The notes: generated by a model not told the origin, from the letters alone. Shown: positions 8,283 to 16,714, counted from the stretch's first letter. The stretch: DNA of 64,000 bases from Sva-07 sp963710625 (GCA_963710625.1 CAVQBG010000034.1:1-64000); one strand, 5' to 3'. A program made the numbers and translations.

Positions 8283-8839
8283 TCCCGGCGGCTCCGCCGG
8301 CATCGGTGATCGAGGGCCATGAACTGATCGTGCTCGACGTGCACGGCGTCGTGCTCAACAACCCCTTGCCGTACTTTCTCGCCGAACTCGGCGACCGCAC
8401 CGGTGTGGGCGCCAACCGGTTCAAGCGACAGTGGCGATCGACGTGGCGCATCCCGTTCTGGGAGGGCCGGATCACCGAGGCCGAGATGTGGGCCGGTATC
8501 GCCCCCGATCTCGACGCCCGCTGCCTGCGGTCCGATCTCGAGCAGCGGTACCGGCCGGGCCCCTGGTTCGACTGGGCCGTCAACCACGACGGGCCCCTCT
8601 GGCTGTTGTCCAACCATCGGAGCGACTGGCTGTTGCCGCGACTCGAACGCTTCGGAGTGGCCGACCGCTTCGAGCGGGTGCTGGTATCCGACGCGCTCGG
8701 CGCTGCCAAGCCCTCGCCGAAGGCGTTCGCTGCGCTGGTCGATCGACCGTCGCTGGCCTACTTCGACGACTCGCATCGCAACGTCGAGGCGGCACGTGCA
8801 CTCGGGGTCACCGCTCACGTGGTCGGAGCGCCGGTGTGA
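8279..8839 (+). CDS. HAD-superfamily hydrolase with altered motif I (DxH)
   Basis: 186-residue HAD protein. Motif I is DVHGVV at residues 20-25, with the nucleophile Asp20 but His at the usual second Asp. Motif II is LLSNH, motif III lysine is in AAKPSPKAF, and motif IV is YFDDSHRN. All are in the right order for a small HAD with a helical cap (residues ~30-85). Coupled by ATGA to the 2-phosphoglycerate-kinase-like gene, so it may act on a related phosphoester. The His in motif I suggests altered acid/base chemistry. Confidence 0.75.
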   Translation: MIPAAPPASVIEGHELIVLDVHGVVLNNPLPYFLAELGDRTGVGANRFKRQWRSTWRIPFWEGRITEAEMWAGIAPDLDARCLRSDLEQRYRPGPWFDWAVNHDGPLWLLSNHRSDWLLPRLERFGVADRFERVLVSDALGAAKPSPKAFAALVDRPSLAYFDDSHRNVEAARALGVTAHVVGAPV

Positions 8840-8861
8840 CCGGTTGGCTCGACCCGGTGGC

Positions 8862-9815
8862 TCAGCGGCCGACGACCTCGTTGCGCAGCGGCTGATCCCG
8901 TACGAACCGGGCGAGGTTGTCGAGGAAGATCTCGCTGACACGCCGGGCCGTGCCGTCACTCGAGGCCGAATTGTGCGGTGAGATGATCACGTTCGGCAGA
9001 TCCCAGAGTGGATCGTCCGCCGGCAAGGGCTCCGGATCGAAGACGTCGAGACCGGCGCCACCGAGCCGGCCCGCTGCGAGGGCATCGGTGAGCGCCACCT
9101 GGTCGACCAGCTCGCCGCGTCCGACGTTGACGAACACCGCATGCGGCGGCATCGCCGCGATCACCTCGGCGCCGAACAGGCCGCGGGTGTCGGGCGTGAG
9201 GGGGAGTGCGACCACCACGGCATCGGCGTCTCGGAGCACCTCGGTGAGTTCGGCGAGCGGCCGGACCGGACACGGCTCGTCGCCGTGAGCCGCGCGACGC
9301 ACCACGACCGGGTCCATGCGAAACGCCGTTGCGAGCCGGACGACCTCCTGCCCGATCGGGCCGTAGCCGACGACCACCACCCGCTGGCCGTCGAGTTCAC
9401 GGAACGGTGCTGGCGACCACTCGTGGTTCGCCTGCGCCCGCAACCACCCCGGCAGCCCACGGCTGAGCGCCAGCAGATACATCATCACCGTGCCGGCGAT
9501 CGGCGACGCGCTCGCTCCCGACGACGTGGTGAGACGAACGCCACGATCGAGGAACACCGAGAAGACCGGGCTGTCGACCCCGGCCGACATCGAGTGCAGC
9601 CACTGCAGGTTCGGAGCGTCGAGCGCGATCCGCATGAACGGCGCCGCCCGCTCGGGCCAGACGTCGTTCGAGAAGAACGCGACCGTGATGCGCTCGATGT
9701 CCTCGGCCGGCACCTCCTCACCGCGACGCAGCGCCACGATCCCGAGATCGGGAGCGGCCGCAGCGATGCGGCCAGCGTTGGCGTCGAGGAAGGTGTCGGT
9801 GCAGAACAGTGCCAC
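8862..9815 (-). CDS. D-isomer-specific 2-hydroxyacid dehydrogenase (NAD-binding)
   Basis: 317 residues. The NAD-binding Rossmann motif VVVVGYGPIGQEVVRL lies in the middle. The catalytic Arg is in NVGRGELVDQ and the catalytic His in IISPHNSAS, as in glyoxylate/hydroxypyruvate and phosphoglycerate dehydrogenase-like enzymes. No C-terminal ACT domain, so it is not a classic SerA. The GTG at 9815 is chosen because GGAGGAGAC lies a few bases upstream; the longer open frame runs through the palindrome at 9842-9868. Substrate not predictable. Confidence 0.85.
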   Translation of the reverse strand: MALFCTDTFLDANAGRIAAAAPDLGIVALRRGEEVPAEDIERITVAFFSNDVWPERAAPFMRIALDAPNLQWLHSMSAGVDSPVFSVFLDRGVRLTTSSGASASPIAGTVMMYLLALSRGLPGWLRAQANHEWSPAPFRELDGQRVVVVGYGPIGQEVVRLATAFRMDPVVVRRAAHGDEPCPVRPLAELTEVLRDADAVVVALPLTPDTRGLFGAEVIAAMPPHAVFVNVGRGELVDQVALTDALAAGRLGGAGLDVFDPEPLPADDPLWDLPNVIISPHNSASSDGTARRVSEIFLDNLARFVRDQPLRNEVVGR

Positions 9816-9841
9816 GCCGTCAGTCTCCTCCGCCGACCGAT

Positions 9842-9868
9842 TGCAGCAGGGGTCAGACCCCTGCTGCA
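9842..9868. repeat. GGGGTC-N-GACCCC palindrome, copy 2 (probable terminator/REP element)
   Basis: Perfect 13-bp inverted repeat TGCAGCAGGGGTC / GACCCCTGCTGCA around one base. It lies in the 58-bp gap between the stop of the aminotransferase (9874) and the start of the dehydrogenase (9815), both minus strand. Same core as the copies at 484, 37841, 45894 and 57730. Confidence 0.8.
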
Positions 9869-9873
9869 GTCGA

Positions 9874-11247
9874 TCAGGCGGTGAGTTCGGCGACGAACTC
9901 GGCGAACACGTCGGCGTACCGCATCGCATCGGCTTCCGTGTGCATCACCGAGATGAGCCACTGCTCGTCGAGACCCGGCGGCAGCAGGATGCCGCGGTTG
10001 ATCCCGTGCATCCACTGGGCGAACGCCAGGTCGAAGTCGGTGGCCTTGTAGTCGCGGTAGTTGCGCACCGGGTCGACCGACCAGGTGATGCAGCCCTTGG
10101 CACCGAACTGCACCGTGTGGGCCGGGATGCCCGAGTCGTCGATGATCTTCTGGCACGCCTGGACCAATTGAGTGTTGAGCGCGATCGCGTGGTTGATCGC
10201 ATCAGGCGTGCACGCCTCGGTGAGCGTCGCCTTGGCAGCCGCCATCACGAGCGGGTTGCCGTTGTACGTACCGAGGTGCAACACCTCACCCGTGGTGATC
10301 AGCTCCATGTACTCGGCCTTGCCACCGAACGCACCGACGGGGAACCCGCCGCCGATCGACTTCGCGAGCGTGATCAGGTCGGGGGTGACACCGAGCTGCT
10401 TCGTCGCACCGCCGACGCCGGCGGTGATGCCGGTCTTGACCTCGTCGAAGATCAGGAGGGTGCCGTACTTGGTGCAGATCTCACGAACTGCCTCGAGGTA
10501 CCCGGGCTCGGGGAGGCAGATGCCGATGTTCTCCATCACCGGCTCGACGATGAAGCAGGCGACGTCGCGATGCTCGAGCGCCCGCTCGAGGGCGGGGGCG
10601 TCGTTGTAGGGGATCACGATGACGTCGTCGATCGTGCCCTGGGTGATGCCACCCGACTGCGGGACCGAGTACGGGGCGTCGGCCGGCCCGGCATCGGCGA
10701 GCGCCGGCTTGTTCGAGATCATCACCTCGTCGTGGTGGCCGTGGTAGCCGCCCTCGACCTTGACGAGCTTCTCGCGCTTGGTGACGCCGCGGGCCAGACG
10801 GATCGCGTCCATCGTGGCCTCGGTGCCCGAGTTGGTCGGCCGCCACATCGGGAAGCCGTAGCGCTGGCCGAGCAGTTCGGCGACCTCCGCGTCGAGCTCG
10901 CACGGCGTGACGTAGAGCGTGCCGTCGGAGAGCTGCGCTTCGACGGCGGCGCGAACCGCTGGGTGCATGTGGCCGGCGAACAGCGCGCCGAATCCCATGT
11001 CGTAGTCGACGTACTCGTTGTCGTCGACGTCGACCATCCGCGAGCCCGATGCGTGCTTGACGACGATCGGATGCGGGTCGTAGGCCTGGAAGCTCGACGG
11101 GACTCCGGCCGGCAGGACCTTGCGGGCGCGCTCGGTGGCGGCCTGGGATCCCTTGGTTCGTTCTGCGTAGATCGCGAGCTCGCGCTCGGTGATCTCTTTC
11201 GCCCTGGCGACGAGCTCTGACGTGGTGGTCGAGTCGGTCACGGACAT
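9874..11247 (-). CDS. Class III PLP aminotransferase, glutamate-1-semialdehyde 2,1-aminomutase-like
   Basis: 457 residues of the GSA aminomutase/class III aminotransferase fold. PNSGTEATMDAIRLARG-like sequence (here TNSGTEATMDAIRLARG) and GGYHGHHDE bind the cofactor phosphate. LLIFDEVKTGI carries the PLP-pyridine Asp, and TLAKSIGGGFPVGAFGG the Schiff-base Lys. CAGGAG precedes the ATG at 11247. It is longer than typical HemL and has no heme-synthesis neighbour, so it may be a HemL-like transaminase acting elsewhere rather than the 5-aminolevulinate enzyme. Confidence 0.82.
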   Translation of the reverse strand: MSVTDSTTTSELVARAKEITERELAIYAERTKGSQAATERARKVLPAGVPSSFQAYDPHPIVVKHASGSRMVDVDDNEYVDYDMGFGALFAGHMHPAVRAAVEAQLSDGTLYVTPCELDAEVAELLGQRYGFPMWRPTNSGTEATMDAIRLARGVTKREKLVKVEGGYHGHHDEVMISNKPALADAGPADAPYSVPQSGGITQGTIDDVIVIPYNDAPALERALEHRDVACFIVEPVMENIGICLPEPGYLEAVREICTKYGTLLIFDEVKTGITAGVGGATKQLGVTPDLITLAKSIGGGFPVGAFGGKAEYMELITTGEVLHLGTYNGNPLVMAAAKATLTEACTPDAINHAIALNTQLVQACQKIIDDSGIPAHTVQFGAKGCITWSVDPVRNYRDYKATDFDLAFAQWMHGINRGILLPPGLDEQWLISVMHTEADAMRYADVFAEFVAELTA

Positions 11248-11443
11248 GAGGTATCGGCTCCTGATTGGATTGCGGCCGACGGAGTGTCGCGCCGATCCCA
11301 ATCGTACGCCGTTCCCCGTTCGGCGCGCTCCCGACCGTCGACGCGGCCGTCGATCCAGCTCGGTTCGGCTTCGGGGCGGCTTCGTCGGTGATGTCGTCCG
11401 GAGGTCACAATGAGGACGTCAGCCCCGCCGTCAGGAGACCCCG

Positions 11444-12589
11444 ATGAAGACCGCCGCCACCGAGATGCTCGACATCGAGTTCCCGATCTTCGCCTTCAGC
11501 CACTGTCGCGATGTCGTCGCCGCCGTGTCGAAGGCGGGTGGACTCGGCGTGCTCGGCGCCGTCGCCCACTCCCCCGAGCAGCTCGAGATCGATCTGAAGT
11601 GGATCGAGGACGAGATCGGCGACCGGCCCTACGGCGTCGACCTCATCGTGCCCGCCAAGTACGCCGGCGACGAGGGCGGCGGTTACACGCTCGACGACAT
11701 CCGAGCGCTGATTCCCGACACTCACCGCGAGTTCGTCGACGACATCCTGCGCCGCTACGACGTGCCGGAGTTCCCACCCGACGAGGAACGGTCGAGCGGC
11801 CGTTCGACCGCTGGACACGGCGGTGTCGCCCCGTTCAGCGCTGCTGCGGCCGGGCCCCAGCTGGAGATCTCGCTCGCCCACAAGACCGCCTTCGTCGCCA
11901 ACGCGCTCGGTCCGCCACCGCAGTTCCTGATCGACCGGGTCAAGGAGGAAGGGCGCCTGATCGGTGCGCTCGCCGGGCGACCGGTGCACGCTGAGCGCCA
12001 CCAGGCCGCGGGGGTCGACATCATCATCGCCCAGGGGTCGGAGGCAGGTGGCCACACCGGTGAGATCGGCTCGATGGTGCTGATCCCCGAGATCGTCGAC
12101 GCGGTCGACATCCCCGTGCTCGGCGCGGGTGGCATCGGACGCGGACGCCAGATGGCCGCAGCGATGGCGCTCGGCGCCCAGGGCGTCTGGTGTGGATCGG
12201 TGTGGCTGACCACCGACGAGGCCGAGACGCACCCCGTGGTGAAGCAGAAGTTCCTCGCTGCGACGTCGGCCGACACGATCCGCTCACGATCGCTCACCGG
12301 CAAGCACGCCCGCATGCTGAAGTCGGCATGGACCGAGGAGTGGGATCGCCCGGACACCCCCGACCCGCTCGGCATGCCGCTGCAGCCGATCCTCACCAAC
12401 GAGGCACAGGCCCGGATCAACCGGGCGGCCTACACCCACGGTTCCGGTGCCGAGAAGCTCGCCAACTACTTCGTCGGCCAGATCGTCGGCACGATGAACC
12501 AGCCGAAGTCGGCCGGCCAGGTCGTGATGGACATGGTCACCGAGTTCATCGATGCCGTCGAATCCCTCGCGAAGCAACTCGAGTACTGA
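11444..12589 (+). CDS. Nitronate monooxygenase-like FMN protein (NPD family)
   Basis: 381-residue TIM-barrel flavoprotein. FSHCRDVVAAVSKAGGLGVL near the N-terminus, IIAQGSEAGGHTGEIGS and VLGAGGIGRGRQMAAAMALG are the FMN phosphate-binding and loop motifs of 2-nitropropane dioxygenase-like enzymes. A long insertion (residues ~60-140) sets it apart from compact nitronate monooxygenases. CAGGAGACC gives a good ribosome-binding site. In actinobacteria this subfamily often accompanies lipid or steroid catabolism, but no such partner is fixed here. Convergent with the SDR gene. Confidence 0.8.
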   Translation: MKTAATEMLDIEFPIFAFSHCRDVVAAVSKAGGLGVLGAVAHSPEQLEIDLKWIEDEIGDRPYGVDLIVPAKYAGDEGGGYTLDDIRALIPDTHREFVDDILRRYDVPEFPPDEERSSGRSTAGHGGVAPFSAAAAGPQLEISLAHKTAFVANALGPPPQFLIDRVKEEGRLIGALAGRPVHAERHQAAGVDIIIAQGSEAGGHTGEIGSMVLIPEIVDAVDIPVLGAGGIGRGRQMAAAMALGAQGVWCGSVWLTTDEAETHPVVKQKFLAATSADTIRSRSLTGKHARMLKSAWTEEWDRPDTPDPLGMPLQPILTNEAQARINRAAYTHGSGAEKLANYFVGQIVGTMNQPKSAGQVVMDMVTEFIDAVESLAKQLEY

Positions 12590-12615
12590 CCGAACCTCCC
12601 CCCACCCGACAAACC

Positions 12616-12669
12616 CCGTTTGCGTTGCATTCCGGGTGGGACGGCCCACCCGGAACTGCACGCAGACGG
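12616..12669. terminator. Long hairpin of the CGTTTGCG family between convergent genes
   Basis: Two 25-nt arms (12616-12640 and 12645-12669) pair at 20 of 25 positions across a 4-nt ACGG loop, including the uninterrupted inner stem TTCCGGGTGGG/CCCACCCGGAA. It fills the gap between the stops at 12589 (+) and 12671 (-), so it probably works as a bidirectional terminator. Related sequences occur at 15124, 15198 and 48525. Confidence 0.7.
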
Positions 12670-12670
12670 T

Positions 12671-13432
12671 CTACTTGGGAGCGAACCGGGTGCCGGCGTC
12701 GAGGCGGATCGTGTCGCCGTTGAGCATCGGGTTCTCGATGACGGCGATCGCAAGGCGCGCGTACTCGTCGGGCCGGCCGAGACGCTTGGGGAACGCGGCG
12801 TCCTTGGTGAGGTTGGCGGCACGTTCCTCGGTGACGCCTGCGGTGAGACCGGTGGCGAACAGGCTCGGCGCGATCGTGTTGACCCGGATGCCGAGCGAGC
12901 CGAGATCGCGTGCCATCGTCAGCGTCATCCCGGCGATGCCCGCCTTCGCGGCGGTGTAGGCGACCTGACCGATCTGACCCTCGAACGCGGCAATCGACGA
13001 GGTGTTGATCAGCACACCGCGCTCACCGTCGTCGTTCGGCTCGCCCTCGGCCATGTGCGCTGCACACAGACGGTTGGTGTTGAACGTACCAATCAGGTTG
13101 AGATCGATCACGGCGCGGAAGTCGTCGAGGTCGAACGGTCCACCACGTCCCAGCGTGCGCCCCGCCTTGCCGCCACCGGCGGTGTTGACGGCGACGTGCA
13201 GCCCGCCGAGGGCGTCGACGGCCTCCTCGATCACGACGGCGATCCCGTCGAAGTCGAGCACGTTCGTCGGGTGCCACGTTCCACCCAGTTGCTCGGCGAC
13301 CTCGGCGCCGGCCGACTCCTCGCGGTCGAGGATCGCCACCGAGCCTCCGCCGTCAGCGATCCGTTGGGCGGTCGCTCGGGCGAAGCCCGATGCTCCGCCG
13401 ATGATGATCGCCTTCACTCCCTGGATCTGCAT
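12671..13432 (-). CDS. Short-chain dehydrogenase (HSD10/3-hydroxyacyl-CoA dehydrogenase type II-like)
   Basis: 253 residues. GGASGFARATAQRI is the NAD-binding glycine motif, LDRE suggests NAD(H) rather than NADPH, NTAGG stabilises the fold, Ser is in NTSSIAAFEG and Tyr-x3-Lys in YTAAKAG. The sequence pattern (GGASGxxxATA, LFATGL) resembles type II 3-hydroxyacyl-CoA dehydrogenases of fatty acid or branched-chain catabolism. AAGGAAGG upstream of the ATG at 13432 fixes the start. Confidence 0.85.
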   Translation of the reverse strand: MQIQGVKAIIIGGASGFARATAQRIADGGGSVAILDREESAGAEVAEQLGGTWHPTNVLDFDGIAVVIEEAVDALGGLHVAVNTAGGGKAGRTLGRGGPFDLDDFRAVIDLNLIGTFNTNRLCAAHMAEGEPNDDGERGVLINTSSIAAFEGQIGQVAYTAAKAGIAGMTLTMARDLGSLGIRVNTIAPSLFATGLTAGVTEERAANLTKDAAFPKRLGRPDEYARLAIAVIENPMLNGDTIRLDAGTRFAPK

Positions 13433-13543
13433 GCCACTGGCCTTCCTTGCTGTCGGTCCCCCGTCCGAACCCATTCGGTCAGGGCAAATCGACCGTACCG
13501 ACCTGCCCGATCGCGGGCGGCACCGGAAGCGCCTCCGACGAGC

Positions 13544-14530
13544 TCAGCGTTCGTAGCCAGGGGCGGGTTCGCTGAGCTTGAACGTGACGCCCTGGTCGTC
13601 CTCGCAGATCGCCTCTCGACCGGAATCCCAGGCGTTGAGTTCGACGACGGTCCCGCCGGCGACCCGAACCCGTTCGACGGCATCGTCGAAGTCGCGCACG
13701 GTGAACCACATCTCGATCTGGCCAGGCTCGGTGTCGCCGAAGGGGTTCTCGGTGGCGCGGAGACCGATCGGCATCTCGGTGTTGGTGACGTGTCGACCAC
13801 CGTTGTCCTGCGGCACCGTCTCCCAGCCGAGCACGGCGCCGTAGAAGGCGACACCGCGCTCGACATCTGCGGTGGTCAGCGTCATGTAGTACGGCTCCGA
13901 CGGCGCTCGCCGGGCCGCGATCTCCTCGGCGTCGTGGACCGGGGTGCCGACGTTCCAGCGGTGCCCGAACGGGTCGACGATCCAGGCGCTGCGCGAGCCG
14001 TGCGCCTCCTCGATCGGGCGCTGGACCACGGCGCCACCGCGCTCGGCACGCTCGACGAACTGCTCGACGGCGGCGACCTGGATGACGATGCTCACCGACG
14101 TCCGTGAGCCGTCGAGGGTGGGTGCGACCACACCGAGCTGTGGGGCTTCGTCGCTGAGGTAGAACACGGCCCCGGCGACGTCGAGTTCGGCGTGGCCGAC
14201 TCGACCCTCCCACGGGATCACGTTGCCGACGGCAGCGCCGAAATACTCGCGGTACCAGTCGAGTGCTGCGGCACCGTCGTGCACGCAGATGTACGGGGTG
14301 ATGACCTGGGCCATGGTGGTGTTCCTCTCGGTTCGGGAAGCGGCGGTGATCGCTCTCTTCGTCGTGTCGGTCGTGGTCGCGGGACGGGACGGGAGCCCGA
14401 TCGTGACCCGGTCGGGTGTGGCACCGAGGGCTCGTTGCACCCGACCACGCAGGCGAGCGGCGAAGACCGGGTCGACGACGCCGTCGGTGATCGCCGTGAG
14501 CTGGTCGAAGAGGTCGCTCCGCTCGGTCAT
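13544..14530 (-). CDS. Two-domain VOC (glyoxalase-fold) protein with N-terminal extension, coupled to an ECF sigma factor
   Basis: 328 residues. Residues 1-~73 begin MTERSDLFDQLTAITDGVVD and look like the short helical N-terminal region of small anti-sigma-like proteins. VOC domain 1 (~74-200) starts with QVITPYICVHDGAAALDWY and includes WIVDPFGHRW. VOC domain 2 (~205-328) includes YYMTLTTADVERGVAFYGAV. The ATG at 14530 overlaps the sigma factor stop (ATGA); an internal ATG would give a protein lacking the extension. The coupling suggests that the protein senses or modulates the sigma factor (inference). A metal-binding enzyme role is the alternative. Confidence 0.75.
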   Translation of the reverse strand: MTERSDLFDQLTAITDGVVDPVFAARLRGRVQRALGATPDRVTIGLPSRPATTTDTTKRAITAASRTERNTTMAQVITPYICVHDGAAALDWYREYFGAAVGNVIPWEGRVGHAELDVAGAVFYLSDEAPQLGVVAPTLDGSRTSVSIVIQVAAVEQFVERAERGGAVVQRPIEEAHGSRSAWIVDPFGHRWNVGTPVHDAEEIAARRAPSEPYYMTLTTADVERGVAFYGAVLGWETVPQDNGGRHVTNTEMPIGLRATENPFGDTEPGQIEMWFTVRDFDDAVERVRVAGGTVVELNAWDSGREAICEDDQGVTFKLSEPAPGYER

Positions 14531-15081
14531 GTCACACCTCCTTGCTGTCGTTCGTACACCGTTCGCAACCGCCGTCGGGCTCGAACCAGCAGGGTCTCGG
14601 TCGCCTCGACGGTGCGACCGAGGTGCGCGGCGACCTCGGGGACGGGCAGACCGTCGAAGTAACGCAGGGTCAACGCCGATCGGTGGTGCGGTCCGAGCTC
14701 GGCCATCACGCCGCCGACGAGGTGCTGGTCGAGTACCGCTTCCCACACGTCGTCACCGGGCCCGGCCCGCTCCTCGGCTGCGTCGGCGACGTCGTCGAGT
14801 CGTGCTGATCGCGTACGTCGGGCAGCCCTCCGCCACTCCTCGAGGAGCTTGTGGCGGGCGATGCCGATCAACCAGGCGACCGTGACCTCCTCGACACCTC
14901 CTCGGCGGATCTGACCCACGGCAGCGAGGAAGGTGTCGGCCGTGAGATCCTCCGCGACCGCGCGCCGACCGCACCGCGCCCGGAGATACGCGAACACCTC
15001 GACGACGGCATGGTCGTAGATCTCCAGCAGCACTGCGCCGTGATCGATCGTCGGTTGCGGCGTCCCCATCACCGACATCAT
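14527..15081 (-). CDS. ECF-family RNA polymerase sigma factor
   Basis: 184 residues. Sigma2 covers ~15-80 (FAYLRARCGRRAVAEDLTAD and TVAWLIGIARHKLLEEWRRA). Sigma4 covers ~125-175 (HHRSALTLRYFDGLPVPEVA then VEATETLLVRARRRLR). The start is uncertain: tandem ATGs at 15081/15078 and another at 15069, with G-rich sequence before the first. The gene is divergent from the reductase at 15331. Two identical 56-bp repeats fill the upstream region. The downstream VOC gene overlaps by 4 nt. Confidence 0.85.
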   Translation of the reverse strand: MMSVMGTPQPTIDHGAVLLEIYDHAVVEVFAYLRARCGRRAVAEDLTADTFLAAVGQIRRGGVEEVTVAWLIGIARHKLLEEWRRAARRTRSARLDDVADAAEERAGPGDDVWEAVLDQHLVGGVMAELGPHHRSALTLRYFDGLPVPEVAAHLGRTVEATETLLVRARRRLRTVYERQQGGVT

Positions 15082-15123
15082 CGTCCGGCGCCCCCGAACT
15101 CCGACACCCCCTCGCTCCACCAC

Positions 15124-15179
15124 CCCGTTTGCGCGCAGATCCGGGTGGGACGGGTCACCCAAACCTCGACGCAAACGCA
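15124..15179. repeat. CGTTTGCG-family repeat, copy A (identical to 15198-15253)
   Basis: 56-bp unit with CGTTTGCG and CGCAAACG as 8-bp outer arms and GGGTG/CACCC as an inner stem. It is identical base for base to copy B 74 bp downstream. Both lie in the divergent region between the ECF sigma gene and the reductase gene. Confidence 0.85.
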
Positions 15180-15197
15180 TCCGCCCCCCCCGCCACC

Positions 15198-15253
15198 CCC
15201 GTTTGCGCGCAGATCCGGGTGGGACGGGTCACCCAAACCTCGACGCAAACGCA
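15198..15253. repeat. CGTTTGCG-family repeat, copy B
   Basis: Second identical 56-bp copy. A short C-rich tract separates it from copy A. Perfect identity points to recent duplication or gene conversion, or selection for two identical sites in a shared promoter region. Confidence 0.85.
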
Positions 15254-15330
15254 GGTTGACGGGGTGGATGGGGCGGGGGTCACAGGGCTCGACCGTGCTT
15301 TTCTCCCCATCTTCCGGCAGCGTGGGGCAG

Positions 15331-16554
15331 GTGACCACCGAACGAGTCGACATCGCCGTGATCGGCGCCGGCCCCGCGGGGGCGGCGACCGCGATCCGAG
15401 CGGCCCGAGCCGGGGCCCGCGTCGTGGTGTTCGAGAAGGGCGCACACGGCCGCGACAAGGTGTGCGGCGACGGTCTCACGCCACGAGCCGTCGGCGCCCT
15501 CGACGAGCTGAAGATCCCGCTCGACGACGCCCACTACATCAAGGGCCTGCGCATGATCGCCGGCAAGCAGGTGCGCGAGCTCGACTGGCCCACCACCGAT
15601 CGCTTCCCGAACCACGGCGCGGTGTGGCCACGCCGTCGGCTCGACACGGCGCTGATGGACGCCGCCGAGGAGGCCGGAGCCGAGCTCGTCTACGAGACCG
15701 AGGCGGCCCCGGTGATCGACAACGGTCGTGTCACCGGCGTGGTGGCCGATGGCCGCACCATCGAGGCCGGACTCACGGTGGTCGCAGCCGGCGCACAGGG
15801 TGCTGTCGCTCGGATGCTCGGCGCCGAACGTGTTCCCGACGAACCGTTCGGGCTCGCCATCCGTACCTACGCCGCCACCCCGCGCCACGCCGACGTGCAC
15901 CTGGAGGCGTGCCTCTCGTTGAAGGACGACCAGGGCACGGCCATCCCCGGCTACGGCTGGATGTTCCCTGCGGGCGACGGCACCGTCAACATCGGCGTCG
16001 GCGCGCTGTCGACGATGAAGGGCTTCAAGAAGCTCAACCTCAACACCCTGCTCGAGGCCTACCGACACCTGGTCCGAGACGCCTGGGACCTCGGCCCCAA
16101 CCTCGAGCGACCGCGTGCGTGGCGCCTCCCCATGTCGGCCCAGCGGCGACATGGAACCGGATGGGTTGCCATCGGCGACGCCGCCGGCTTCGTCAACCCG
16201 ATGAATGGTGAGGGCATCGACTACGGCCTCGAGTCGGGGATGCTCGCGGCCGACCTCTTCATCGAGGATCCGGCCACCGCGCCCGAGCGGTACGACCAAC
16301 TCGTCGGTGAACGCTTCGACGCCTTCCTGCGCACCGGACGACGGTTCTCGTTCCTGATCGGTCATCCGTGGATCCTCAAGCCGGGCCTACGTCTGTCGGT
16401 CAGCACCGATGCAATCGCCAACATCACGCTCGCGGTGATGGGCAACCTGGTCGACAACACCACGCCCGGCGCCGCCGGCCGGGTGATGACGCTCGCCGAC
16501 AAGACGCTCGGCCTCGCCGATCCGATCCTGCGCAGGACCCGCGCCGCTGCCTGA
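15331..16554 (+). CDS. Geranylgeranyl-reductase-family FAD oxidoreductase (menaquinone/isoprenoid reductase-like)
   Basis: 407 residues. The N-terminal FAD motif VIGAGPAGAATAIRAARAG is followed by KVCGDGLTPRAVGAL, the GGR-family signature with the catalytic-loop Cys. GWVAIGDAAGFVNPMNGEGI is the second FAD motif. Relatives reduce prenyl chains of chlorophyll, archaeal lipids or menaquinone (MenJ). A quinone or polyprenyl substrate is therefore likely but not proven. GTG at 15331 is chosen; an in-frame GTG at 15322 is possible. The gene ends before a hairpin pair shared with a convergent neighbour. Confidence 0.83.
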   Translation: MTTERVDIAVIGAGPAGAATAIRAARAGARVVVFEKGAHGRDKVCGDGLTPRAVGALDELKIPLDDAHYIKGLRMIAGKQVRELDWPTTDRFPNHGAVWPRRRLDTALMDAAEEAGAELVYETEAAPVIDNGRVTGVVADGRTIEAGLTVVAAGAQGAVARMLGAERVPDEPFGLAIRTYAATPRHADVHLEACLSLKDDQGTAIPGYGWMFPAGDGTVNIGVGALSTMKGFKKLNLNTLLEAYRHLVRDAWDLGPNLERPRAWRLPMSAQRRHGTGWVAIGDAAGFVNPMNGEGIDYGLESGMLAADLFIEDPATAPERYDQLVGERFDAFLRTGRRFSFLIGHPWILKPGLRLSVSTDAIANITLAVMGNLVDNTTPGAAGRVMTLADKTLGLADPILRRTRAAA

Positions 16555-16569
16555 CCGCATCCTGCGACG

Positions 16570-16620
16570 TTCTGCGTCAGCAACGATGTGCGATTCGCAG
16601 CTGTCTGCCGACGCTGACCA
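16570..16620. repeat. Hairpin with 23-nt loop, unit 1
   Basis: Arms GTTCTGCGTCAGCA (16570-16583) and TGCCGACGCTGACC (16607-16620) pair at 11 of 14 positions around a loop of exactly 23 nt. The next unit has almost the same left arm. Together they fill the gap between convergent genes. Confidence 0.6.
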
Positions 16621-16643
16621 CGAGCGATGACAGGTTCGACGTT

Positions 16644-16690
16644 CAGCGTCAGCAACTACTCGTGAATCGCAGACTCGTGCTGACGCTGAG
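16644..16690. terminator. Hairpin with 23-nt loop, unit 2, between convergent genes
   Basis: TCAGCGTCAGCA (16644-16655) and TGCTGACGCTGA (16679-16690) are perfect 12-bp arms around a 23-nt loop. The loop shares ATCGCAG with that of unit 1. Position between the stops at 16554 (+) and 16715 (-) fits a terminator, although no T-tract is present. Confidence 0.6.
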
Positions 16691-16714
16691 TGCTCGGGCG
16701 CATCGTGATCCGGG

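Noticed and set aside
8862..9815. Naming the dehydrogenase serA
   Set aside because: No ACT or substrate-binding extension and no serine genes nearby; only the general 2-hydroxyacid dehydrogenase motifs are supported.
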